DNA from: Paramecium sonneborni
Taxonomy: Eukaryota > Ciliophora > Oligohymenophorea > Peniculida > Parameciidae
Reading direction: 5' to 3'
Assembly: GCA_905182985.1 (NCBI GenBank)
Contig: CAJJDN010000175.1
Coordinates: 1 to 64,000, forward strand
DNA length: 64,000 nucleotides
Part shown: positions 38,088 through 48,942 of the stretch, piece by piece
Layout: each line of letters starts with the position of its first letter
Position numbering within the stretch: the first letter of the stretch is position 1
The notes under the pieces: model-generated
Databases searched by the model: none
Told to the model about the DNA's origin: nothing
What the model saw: only the letters and a program-made list of their open reading frames with translations
Program-made: the position numbers and the translations under genes

Positions 38088-39407
38088 TCAAATAAATGTA
38101 TGTTTTAAGATAAAATTCCTTACTGTATTAAAAATAATTGGAAATCGATAATCATCAAATTTTTAATTATTTGTAATTAATTGAAGTGTTTTCTTCTAAT
38201 TTTCTTAAAAGTAGCCTTCTTTTAATTCAAATACATATAATTTATCTATTTCTTTAATAGCACTAACCCAAATAAATTAATTCTCTCTAACAAAATTTAC
38301 TTTTTATCCTTCTGTTTCGATTGACTATTTAACAAAAGATTTGAATTCAAACTTATCTTATTGTCTTCTTTCTCAAATAATAATTTAATTCTTATCATCT
38401 GCACAAGATACTAATAAAATTTCTGATTAATTTAAACTTATTCCTGTAACACAATTATTATGTTTCTACAATGAATATAGATTAGTTAATTCATTTTTAT
38501 TAAAATTAACTTTCCATACTTTAATTGATTTATCTCTACTTCCAGAAAAGAGTAGTTCAATATAAAACATATGATAATATTTGTATGTTATAAATAAGGT
38601 TTTGAACTTTTCCATTCATTTTGCTTCTCTTTTTTCCAACATCTCATTGTTTTATCACCAGAAATAAAAGAATTTATTTTTTTACTATAAATTAAACATG
38701 AAACATTATCAGTATGTCCCTACAAAGTTGTTATTAAATTAATTTTTCCATTAGTAAAATTCCATACTTTTATATTATTCTCTTAAGTTGATATCATAAT
38801 TGATCAAATAGAATCAAAAACTATTGCATTACATTGATAAATTTATTTAACAGATTAATCAATTAATTTTAATTATATTTCATCTTCTTAAAAATACTTT
38901 TTATTAATGATGTTGGTGAATTGTTATTTTAATTCATTAAATTTTAGTTTATCTTTATCTTCATTATTTGAATGTAAATTATTCAATAGCTTTGTCATCC
39001 AAGATCTATTAATATTATTTATTAGTTTTATTGAAGCATCATCAATATTAAAATTCTTAATAAAATTATCTAATTCATCATAAAAACTGTATTCACAGCT
39101 TGATTTTCTTTAGACCAATAAATCATCACTCCAATCTTATGCTACATTTTTGTAACTAAAAAATTATTTACTCTGTTATATTTGTTAAATTTCTTTATTT
39201 ACTCTCTTATTTATCGGAAATAATCTAAATCATTTTTATTAATCCAATTGTCTTTACCTCAGATTCTAAGTCTTCCATGCATACATTACATAAAAATCTT
39301 TATTTCTTATCTAAATTTGGATTTAAGTCAACTAAAAGAATTGGTTGGTAATGTTTATTCTTGCAATTAAAATCTTTTTCATTTTCAATCATTTTTGTGT
39401 TAAACAT
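38088..39407 (-). pseudogene. Cys-head WD40 protein, decayed
   Basis: ATG 39407-39405 or 39392-39390 starts MIENEKDFNCKNKHYQPIL, then QRFLCNVCMEDLESE: the paired-Cys zinc-like head that precedes WD40 domains in a ciliate family. After a helical linker (YDELDNFIKNFN) blades follow: STQENNIKVWNF, LQGHTDNVSCLIYSKK, FISGDKTMRCWKKEK, FSGSRDKSIKVWK, LVSCADDKNQIIIWE. A TGA (plus-strand tca 38804-38806) sits in the first blade, and a frame change is needed between the HTNIII and FSGSRD segments near 38560. A 16-nt GT-AG candidate (39156-39171) would join head and linker exactly. The TGA and frameshift make it a pseudogene unless there are sequence errors. Confidence 0.65.
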
Positions 39408-39997
39408 TAAAAAATATAGTAACAAAAAATTGATTTAGTTCAAATATTATTCTCATAATAAAATTAATTATACATATAATATTTTAGTTTATAATAATCA
39501 ATTTTGTTTTTTTTAAATAAGAGATAACAACAAATATTTTTATGAAAATAATTAGAAGTACATGGAGAATCTAACTAATTAACCTTGAAGATGTTTTTTC
39601 CAAACTTTAGAGTCCTAACTTATTCAAATTATTAATATTTTGTTGATTGTAACAATCTCAATTCACATTATAAGTTTAAATGCATTAATCAAAAATCAGT
39701 ATCTGGGATCAGAAGGAGTTAAACTAGATTTTAAAAGAATTTGAATATTATATTATCATTTATAAAAGCCTTAAAAGATTTGGAAAAATTAATATAAATA
39801 TTAACAGTTGATTATATCTTTAAATATTAAAGATCAAAGAAGAAGAACCAAACTGACCAAAACTTATTTTTTATAATTCTATTTCAAATTTTATTAAGGA
39901 TTACCCAAAAATTCATTAAAGTTTGAATTATTTAGATTTCTATGCTAATTGTTTAGAATAAAATCTATTCGATTTCGTTTTAATATGAAAGGAACAA
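39408..39997. other. AT-rich spacer
   Basis: Divergent intergenic region between a minus-strand WD40 pseudogene and a plus-strand gene. No frame supported. Confidence 0.45.
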
Positions 39998-40620
39998 ATG
40001 AATTTGTCAAATATCAAAAAAACATCTTAATTTTATTTTTTAGAAAATTTAATTAACAAAAAAGACTTGAAAAATAATAATTTCTCATGCTCCTTCTTGT
40101 AAAAACTTTACTACAATTTCGATGTAATTCTTATCAGTTTTAAAAAGATCTTAAATTTATTGCCCATAGAGTGATTGTTATGAATTTAACTAGAGAAAAT
40201 TCAGACCTTTGGAGACTGAAAAATGAACTTTTTAACCGAATAAATCAATTTTCAAAACATTTGTAAAAGTAAATTTTAAGTCCTCCAGTGCTATTTTCTT
40301 GTTAAAATCCTAAGACTCATTCTAATAATACCATTATTATAAATTTTTCCAAAGATGGAAATGTGAATTTTATTCTTGAATAGTCTGGATTCATATCTAA
40401 TGATATTTTTTTTTGTTTTAGATATTTATATTTAATTTAAAAACACTTGATAGAATTACAAAATAAGTATTAAGAAAATGCCATAATATATGAAATGTTA
40501 GTGATTTTAAATTATTGTGAGCTAGATTCATCAATTAAAGCGATTGTTAATAAATGTATAATTTAATTAAATGGGTCTCAAAAAAATATTTTATTTGAAA
40601 TTTTATCTATTAAAGAGTGA
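39998..40620 (+). CDS. small hypothetical protein
   Basis: ATG 39998 starts MNLSNIKKTSQFYFLENL and KNNNFSCSFLQKLYYNFD. The coding signal then shifts frame near 40100 and runs FQKDLKFIAHRVIVMNLT, ENSDLWRLKNELFNRINQ, ILEQSGFISNDIFFCFRYLY, CELDSSIKAIVNKCI to TGA 40618-40620. The second segment is long and well composed. A 14-nt GT-AG stretch (gtaattcttatcag) would restore the frame but is shorter than known ciliate introns of this type, so a frameshift is as likely. No family recognised. The last codons (EILSIKE) form the left arm of the palindrome below. Confidence 0.5.
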
Positions 40621-40673
40621 AATACAATTACTCTTAAGAGTAATTGTAATTCACTCTTTAATAGATAAAATTT
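40598..40673. repeat. 76-bp near-perfect palindrome at a gene end
   Basis: Two 38-base arms meet at cttaag (40633-40638), with a single mismatched pair. The left arm is the last seven codons and TGA of the upstream gene; the right arm is its inverted copy. RNA from either strand would fold into a long hairpin. Confidence 0.9.
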
Positions 40674-40862
40674 TTTTAAAATATAGAAAAAAATTTGTAA
40701 TAAAAGAATTCTTTGAGTATGAATCTTAATATAATTGGTTTAGTATTTCTTTTTGATTTTTATTTTTAAGGTTTATTATTAAAGTAGATTATTTATTTAA
40801 GAGAGACTATCTATACAAAAATAAAATTCATTTAAAATATTAGATTTATATTAACAGTTAAT

Positions 40863-41166
40863 ATGGCATGCTTGCTCTTACAAATACAATAATTGGGAGG
40901 ACTATGGATGGTTCCCAAGAAGAAATGTAAATTTTAAAATGGAGGATTAATAGATTTTATTTAAATTGTTAAAGGAAATAATGACTTAGATTATGCAACT
41001 TATTAAGTTTTTGGTAAGTAAAATAATTTTTTTGTTCCAGAAAACTCTAATGAATGAAGTAAAATATATTTTGAACATGATGGAAAATGGTAAAATCTGC
41101 TTGCTATTAATATGGGGATGTCCTTGTCACTTGTATAATTTTTTAAGCTATTAGGAAGATTAATTA
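40863..41166 (+). pseudogene. partial gene cut by assembly gap, with in-frame TGA
   Basis: ATG 40863 opens MACLLLQIQQLGGLWMVPKK, then GGLIDFIQIVKGNNDLDYAT. A TGA at 41055-41057 interrupts, after which KIYFEHDGKWQNLLAINMG continues in the same frame into the Ns at 41167. An intron starting near gtaagtaaaa (41013) could remove part of it. Protein-like but not recognised. Confidence 0.35.
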
Positions 41167-41283
41167 NNNNNNNNNNNNNNNNNNNNNNNNNNNNNNNNNN
41201 NNNNNNNNNNNNNNNNNNNNNNNNNNNNNNNNNNNNNNNNNNNNNNNNNNNNNNNNNNNNNNNNNNNNNNNNNNNNNNNNNNN
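41167..41283. other. assembly gap (117 N)
   Basis: Run of unknown bases. Unlike the other joins, the two flanks are not copies of each other. Confidence 0.95.
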
Positions 41284-41688
41284 ATATTAAATTATATTAC
41301 AATATGTATTTAAATTTATTTATTTTTACTAAAAATTTAATTTATATAAATACTTAAGGTTTATCAATGTCTTTTTTTCACAATTGGATCGTATAATGAC
41401 TCAAAAAAAAAAGAGATTTCTAAGTGTAATAGAATTTCGTAATTAAAATATATTGAAATAATTGAATATATATTTGAAAAATCAAGAATAAATCAAATAT
41501 CATTTATTAAGCAAATAAAGGAAATATATAGTCAAGTAAAAAATTAAAATGCTATTGCTTTACGATAATAAAGAAAACATATATTTTGAAGAACAAAAAG
41601 TACTAATGTAATAGAATTAGAATAGTATTAATTTTTAAGTATAAAAACAAAAAAAATAAGATTTAATATTGTTTTATAATTAATATAA
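41284..41688. other. 5' region of the zinc-finger/TPR gene
   Basis: AT-rich sequence after the gap with no supported frame. It presumably holds the promoter of the gene starting at 41689; no specific element recognised. Confidence 0.4.
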
Positions 41689-44626
41689 ATGAGTGACGAT
41701 TCAGAGTTCTTATGTTAGTATGATGGTCATGATGAAGATGAGATACTTGGTTTCTGCTTGAATTAGAATTGCAAATAAAATTCGCAATTTTGTTTAAAAT
41801 GTTGTTGGGATAAACATGGTGATCATGAGGAGGACTGCAAAACCTTTAAATAGATATAAAAGGTATTTACAAGTAACAAACAACTTGAAGAATAACAAAA
41901 GATTGAACTTTTTGATAAAATAAAGCAGATACAAAAATTATGTGAACAAATTACTCAGAATGAATATTGTGATAGTGAAAGATTAAACACTTTGGAGAAA
42001 GATTTAAAGGATAAAGAATACAAGAAATGTTTAGATAATATTCCTTTTTTAAAACAATATAGTCAGTACTTACAAACAAATTCATAAAGTAAATTGGATT
42101 GTTATTATTTAGAAATGTTATTAGAGTAATTGGATATAGGATTATCAACATTAAAATTGTTCACATTAGGGTTTTCTAAAATTTAGGAATAATTGAAATG
42201 TAAATAATGTAATAATAATTAAGTATTGGGTAATAATAGCATAACACCTACAAAATCTGAAAAAAAGAATACAAATCAGATATAAAAGGAAACTTAAACT
42301 GTGTAAGAAAAAGAGGCTTTTATAAAAGTATAAAAGAAAGGTAATTATTATAAATATAAATAAAAATAGATTAAGAAATTTAAGTAAACATAGAAGTATA
42401 ACAATAAAAATAAGAATAAAAAAAAAATGATGATGATGAAATAGAGATAGTAGAAGAGAAAGAAGTATTTAGACCAGTAAGTTAAATAATCAATCAAAGG
42501 CCAGGAGTAGGTCCAGGAATAGGTGGTCCAGGATAAGGATATTCAGTAAATAAATATATAATATTTAGTAAATAAATAAGCCACCTCCTCCTACATCTTC
42601 AATACCATAAATTCCAAAAACATAAAATATACCACCAGGTTCATAAATATCTCAGAGTCAAATACTAGGATAGTATCCTCCTTAAAGTTCAAATTCATAA
42701 ATAGGCTCAATTCCACCGCCTGGTTCACATAAACCGCCAGGATAATATCCATCAACAAGTTCAATTAATAAATCATCATTACCACCGATGAATTAACCAT
42801 CTAGATCATAAATACCTCCTGGTATTTCTTAAGCACTTCCTCCAGGTTTTCCTTCTGGACTTTCTTCAGGACTACCTCCTGGTATATCTTAAGGACTTCC
42901 TCCTGGTGTATCACAAGGACTTCCTCCTGGTATATCTTAAGGACTACCTCCTGGTGTATCACAAGGACTACCTCCTGGTGTATCACAAGGACTTCCTCCT
43001 AATAAATCATAAGGACTTCCTCCTAATAAATCATAAGTACTTCCTCCAGGTATTCCTTCAGGGATACCTCCACCTTTCGGAAAATCAGGTTCAAGTTAAA
43101 TACCAAATTTACCACCTAATTTACAAAATCCTTTGCCTTAAATTTCTAAAAATCAACCACCTTCCATTGGATAAATTCCTTAAGTATAACACCCTTAATT
43201 GTAATAATAACTTGCTAGACCACCAGGGTCTTAAGTAGTTGATCCATAATAATTACTCAATTAAATTAATAATGGATAATAACCTTCAATGAAATAAATT
43301 CTTGAATTTTTCTTATAATAAGAAGCATAAAATAATCCATAGTAAATATTTTATCACTATCATTAAGATATAAAAATTAACTTCCTCCTAAAATAAATCT
43401 AGATCCTGAATAAGTCAAATATTATGAAAATGAAATATTACCTGGTTATGTTATGAATTAATGTAAATATTATTATGTAATAATTTAGGCTAGATATTAA
43501 AAGAGCAAGGAAAATATAAAGAAGCACTAGATATTTGTAATAATGCTATTGACAAATATCCCGATAATAGTCCTCTATATTTTGAAAAATGTATTTATTA
43601 TAATAATATCCAGGCAAACTTTTATTGGCACTACAGAAATATTAGGAAACTCTTGAGACCTGCAATTTAATTATTGAGGCAGATCCTGAATAAACAAAGA
43701 TTTTAGCCCTCAAAGGTATGATGATTTTTTATTTAAAAGGAATAACTTTACATTTATTAAATAGATACGAAGAAGCTATTGAGTTTTATGATATAGCAAT
43801 TGAATTATTACCAGATGACTTTGCTGGTCATTACTATAAAGGTTTAAACATATATTTATTATTTCAAAGGAAAGACATTATTTGTTATGAAACAATATGA
43901 AGAAGCTCTCAAATGTTTTGAAAGATCATTAGAGATAGATCCAGAACATGAAGAGGCATATTAATCTTCAGGTATTTTTAACTATTCATCATATTTTAGG
44001 TATCGCCTTAGAAAAATTAGAAAAATATCAATAAGCAATAGATAACTTTAACATAACATTAAATATTAATCCAAAAAATTAAACAGCCTTAATATTAAAA
44101 GGTAATCAATACATAAAATATTATTAGCTCATTGTTTAAATCAATTAAAAAACTATTAAGAAGCTATTGAAACTGCTGATGCTGCAATACTACTCAATCC
44201 TAATTCATCAGATGCTCATCTAAATAAAGGTAAACTCTCAATTATTTCTAGGTTTGGGATTACTTAGAATGGAAGCTTACAGAGAAGCTATAGAATATTT
44301 TGAGAAGGTTATCTTAATTGATGATGAATAACACGAAGTTTATGCATTAAGAGGTTATTACTTAATATATTTCTAGGAGAGGCACTACATAATCTTAATA
44401 AATATTCAGAAGCTGTGTAATCTTATGATCTAGCTATCAAATTACTACCTAATTAAGAGTATATTAAAAAAAAAGGTATAATAATATGAACTATTTTCAA
44501 GCTGCTTCTTTAAAAGCTATGGAATAAAATGATGAAGCAGATGTTATTATTAATCAAGCTAGATAATAATAATCAAATTAAGAAAATTTAACAACCGTCC
44601 AAAACAATGAATTTTAAACACAATGA
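41689..44626 (+). CDS. zinc-finger / octapeptide-repeat / TPR protein
   Basis: An 877-residue protein assembled from 13 exons. Twelve introns of 22-29 nt (42341-42369, 42546-42568, 43342-43367, 43463-43488, 43591-43613, 43716-43739, 43842-43869, 43972-43999, 44102-44127, 44230-44251, 44354-44376, 44476-44501) give one exact frame from ATG 41689 to TGA 44624-44626. Residues 9-50 form a B-box-like zinc finger (C9, H14, C23, C28, C35, C38, H43, H46, C50). A helical region follows, then an acidic patch (NDDDEIEIVEE). A Pro/Gly-rich stretch contains tandem GLPPG[IV]SQ octapeptides (about residues 360-435). From about 569 to 850 lie TPR repeats (QGKYKEALDICNNAIDKYPD, NRYEEAIEFYDIAIELLPDD, KQYEEALKCFERSLEIDPEH). 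Likely a multivalent adaptor; partners unknown. Confidence 0.92.
42820..43050 (+). repeat. 24-bp tandem repeat encoding GLPPGxSQ
   Basis: About eight in-frame units of 24 bp. The core reads GLPPGISQ or GLPPGVSQ; the last two vary to GLPPNKSQ and VLPPGIPS. Units near 42890-43000 differ by only a few bases, indicating recent slippage or unequal exchange. Confidence 0.85.
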
Positions 44627-44692
44627 AAGATAAATTATTTATAAAATAAAATATTTATAAAATAATAATTATGTAAATATTATATCTATCCA

Positions 44693-46020
44693 TCAGTCTA
44701 TTTTTGTCTTTATTATTTCAAATAGCTTTACTTTTATTAAACGTTAATTATAAAGTACTTATGATATCTCACATTTCTCGTCTTATATATTAAATATTAA
44801 TTCTTAGTAGGCAATAGATGTTCGTATTAGTTATATAGAATAAAGTATCTCATTAAAAATCCAATTACATTTATGTATAAAAGTATTTGAGTTCGTATTT
44901 TGCTCTTTACCATAATTAAACTCAATATATGTCATTTCATCTGGATTACATTTCACATATATGTTTAATTATATTGATTACTAATCCTTATGTATTACTT
45001 ATTTTGTTTCTCCAAAATTCATAATATAATTAATTTGTCCCTATAATACAGCTTTAAAAGAATCAGTATAATCAGTTTTTAAATTTACCATCTATTTTAT
45101 GTTTACCTTACCAAATACAAAACTAGTTAATTCTAATGTAGACACAAAACTCATCCACATAGGTGAATGCTTATCTACTATATCACAACAGCAACTAACT
45201 AAATTCTAAATTTTATCTACCTCCTTTTATTTCATACCACTAAAAATTTGAATCAGAATAATATATCTTCTTTAATCTCATTTTATCATCAGAATTAGAT
45301 TAAAATCCTTAGAAAGGTACAATAAACCAAGATTCTTACTTTAATTGGTATTTTTCGCTTATATAACTATTTAATGAATCAGTTTCCTTCATTCCAAATG
45401 ATTATAGCATATCATCTGTCCCTAAAACAATCTAATATCCTAATGAAATAATATTAGATAGCTTTTCCATTGGATCTGATATTACAACTACAACCTTACT
45501 CTCTGTAATTTCAGAAACCTTTTTACTTTATTTCTTTTACCTTCAATTCAAAGTTTACTTCTCCTTTATAAGACACAGATATTAAAGAAACAAAATATTT
45601 CTAAGCATTTCTATTCACTTTATCAAATGCTTTTTCATTAAACTCATTTAAATTAAACTAACTTATAACTTATATTCTAGCATCATCTATTGCTAACCAT
45701 CTATAATGAACTCCATTCACTAAACCCTCTGAACATATAATCCTCAAAGTAAAATCTAATTTATGTCTAATTTTACTTCTTTCACTTATACTTAATATTT
45801 CTAAACTATAATTAACTGTCTCTGTTAAAATATCAAATAACTCTGGTATTAAAATTACTTTTGGAATATTTTCAAAGGAATCTTTAAATCTTACTGTTTA
45901 TGTTCTTTAATAATTTTTAAAACATAAAAATCCTTTATTTGCAATATGAAAAGACCTAAATGTGCTTTCATCGTATGTGATATATCCCAAACTTGCCTAC
46001 ACTAGAATTATTACTAGCAT
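44693..46020 (-). CDS. secreted H-type-lectin-like protein
   Basis: ATG 46020-46018 opens with a signal peptide (MLVIILVQASLGYI). The segment TVRFKDSFENIPKVILIPEL, YSLEILSISERSKIRHKLDF and VHYRWLAIDDARIQVI fits the H-type lectin pattern found in ciliate secreted proteins (strand, hydrophobic V-I-L-I, and YRW-A near the end). Later parts include VVVVISDPMEKLSNIISLG, a Cys cluster (VSCCCDIVDKH) and QINYIMNFGETKQVI. The frame ends at TGA 44695-44693. One clear 22-nt intron (45199-45220, GTA...TAG on the coding strand) is needed. A second frame change fits a 16-nt GT...CAG stretch (45503-45518). With both removed the protein is exactly 429 residues. Likely a carbohydrate-binding surface or trichocyst-type protein; the ligand is unknown. 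Confidence 0.75.
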
Positions 46021-48942
46021 TCTCATAAATTTGATTTATTTTATTTTTAATTATCTCTTATAAATTTATGCGTATCTCTATACTTTTTTCCGGGTTTGAA
46101 AGAGCTATAACCTTTAAATATCAGTTCAAATTTTAAACCAATTCGGTTTTATTAATAGTATTTGTAAGAATTTAGTTTTATTCTTTAGATTTAAAGTAAA
46201 TAGAAAAAAGCTACACTATTTTAAATCCCAAATATATATATACGATATTATTTTTATGAGAATAAATGTAATGAATTTTTTGATAAGTTTATTTTTACTA
46301 AACAAACTATTCATATCTTCATAATATTAAAATACCAAGAAATTATTTTTTTGAATTAAAAGAATTAGCAACATTTATTTTATTTTAAGAGTTATTTTTT
46401 AAACTACTATTAGTGATAAGTTTTAAAATCATGATATAAATAAATATTATATATATTTATTTTCCCAACATTTTCTGTTTTAAATTTTAGTATAAAAGAA
46501 ATTATTATAAATAAAAAATGGTCTATAATTATTATAGTATCTGTTTTTCGATTTTTCAATTTAATCTGAATTAATTGAAATATCATATATTTTTAAGTGT
46601 TGATTATTAAATTTCAGTATTCCTTTAATTATTGTTAACAAATACCCCACCAAACATTTAATTTTTTTATAAATAAAATTTAAGTATTTCAAGATTTTTA
46701 GAGCTTTCAATTTTAAATTTAGATTTTAATTTAATAATTACTTTATTTTGATTAGATAACTTACATTGAGAAAATTATTAAGTTTCTGATAAGTTAAAAA
46801 AGTTTGAACTAATAAGTTTAGCTCAATTGAAAATATTTTAGCGCCAAAGTCTAATTTTTGTTATTCAGTCTTATATTTCTGTCGACTAGAAAAACAATAT
46901 TTATTTGTTGTTCTTTGGCCTATACAACTTGGATTAAACTCTCAACCTATTACAATTATTATTGTAAAGTAAAGAAATTTAGGGTTTAGACAATTATTTG
47001 AAGACTTTATATTTTTGGCCATTTAAAAATTTGATTAATATGAAAATTTTTTTTTTAGGTAAAGAAAAATATTAAATGGAGCTTAAAATTTGAATATCAC
47101 ATATAAAATAATTTTAATTTTAAAACAAAAGAAAAATGAATAATCTGTTTTCTTCAATTAATGACACACCAATTCCTATTGTCATAAATTATTTTAATTC
47201 CATACCTCAAATATTTAATATTTTAATTGCAATCCTTTAACTGCCGACCATTTATAAACAGAGTAACTTTAAATTTATAATTTCTTTATAATCTGTTTAA
47301 TAATTCCAAATTTTCTTCTCACTTTTTGTTTTGGAATTATATACTAGTATTGAAAATGCTTTTTAATTCCTATTTTTAACTTTATTTTTAATCGTAAGAA
47401 ATAGTATCTGTGCCCTTCTCTTAAATGCTTCGTATAATTCCAAAGTATAATTCTAGCACCCTTCTTAAGAAACATTAAGTTTATATTATGAAAAAGGTCC
47501 AAAATCATAATAAATACGATCAGAGGTTAGAATATATCGAACAACAATAATTTTATGAAATATTTTAATTGGCTTATTTGATATTGTGTATCTGTAGTCA
47601 TATGAATAGATTGAAAAATGTATTTTAAAAAAAAAGATTCTTAAATAAAATTCAAATAACAAAATATTTCTAAAATTTATTTTAATTATTAAGAATATAT
47701 ATGTATTAATANTTAACTTACATTGAGAAAATTATTAAGTTTCTGATAAGTTAAAAAAGTTTGAACTAATAAGTTTAGCTCAATTGAAAATATTTTAGCG
47801 CCAAAGTCTAATTTTTGTTATTCAGTCTTATATTTCTGTCGACTAGAAAAACAATATTTATTTGTTGTTCTTTGGCCTATACAACTTGGATTAAACTCTC
47901 AACCTATTACAATTATTATTGTAAAGTAAAGAAATTTAGGGTTTAGACAATTATTTGAAGACTTTATATTTTTGGCCATTTAAAAATTTGATTAATATGA
48001 AAATTTTTTTTTTAGGTAAAGAAAAATATTAAATGGAGCTTAAAATTTGAATATCACATATAAAATAATTTTAATTTTAAAACAAAAGAAAAATGAATAA
48101 TCTGTTTTCTTCAATTAATGACACACCAATTCCTATTGTCATAAATTATTTTAATTCCATACCTCAAATATTTAATATTTTAATTGCAATCCTTTAACTG
48201 CCGACCATTTATAAACAGAGTAACTTTAAATTTATAATTTCTTTATAATCTGTTTAATAATTCCAAATTTTCTTCTCACTTTTTGTTTTGGAATTATATA
48301 CTAGTATTGAAAATGCTTTTTAATTCCTATTTTTAACTTTATTTTTAATCGTAAGAAATAGTATCTGTGCCCTTCTCTTAAATGCTTCGTATAATTCCAA
48401 AGTATAATTCTAGCACCCTTCTTAAGAAACATTAAGTTTATATTATGAAAAAGGTCCAAAATCATAATAAATACGATCAGAGGTTAGAATATATCGAACA
48501 ACAATAATTTTATGAAATATTTTAATTGGCTTATTTGATATTGTGTATCTGTAGTCATATGAATAGATTGAAAAATGTATTTTAAAAAAAAAGATTCTTA
48601 AATAAAATTCAAATAACAAAATATTTCTAAAATTTATTTTAATTATTAAGAATATATATGTATTAATAAATATTTTAAATATAACAAACTAATTAAACAT
48701 AATTATTTTATAACAAAATTTAACTGAAATGACACTTAATATATAATTCTTATCATTCAAAAATTTTTTCTGTTAACGTTATAATCCCTTTCTTTCATAT
48801 CCCGAAGTTTCTCTGCTTTCTAAACAAAATTATGTTAATGAAGTAGATTTATCATATTTATCATATCTTATAATCAGATAGAATAAGCAAGAAAAAATGA
48901 AGTTTTTAAACTAAAAACAATAGGAAGTTAAATATTAATATT
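46021..48942. other. gene-free stretch with scaffold repeat
   Basis: Divergent intergenic region between the lectin-like gene (minus) and the giant gene (plus). No supported frame. Because 955 bp are present twice, the true length is probably about 1.97 kb. Confidence 0.5.
46757..48668. repeat. 955-bp direct repeat meeting at a single N (47712)
   Basis: 46757-47711 and 47714-48668 read as identical and adjoin the N at 47712. Probably an unmerged contig overlap. Confidence 0.9.

Noticed and set aside
11479..41057. TGA as a sense codon (Trp, Cys or Gly) across the window
   Set aside because: The intact genes all end at TGA and contain none inside, and TGG is used for Trp in conserved kinase and WD40 positions. 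The lone TGAs sit in loci that also have frameshifts.
42820..43050. CRISPR-like regularly spaced repeat
   Set aside because: The units are contiguous, have no spacers, and encode an in-frame peptide repeat in a eukaryotic gene.
42801..43238. Repeat-rich frames on both strands (HQEVV... and YHKDFLLV... types)
   Set aside because: They are out-of-frame readings of the GLPPGxSQ octapeptide array, whose frame is fixed by introns and TPRs on either side.
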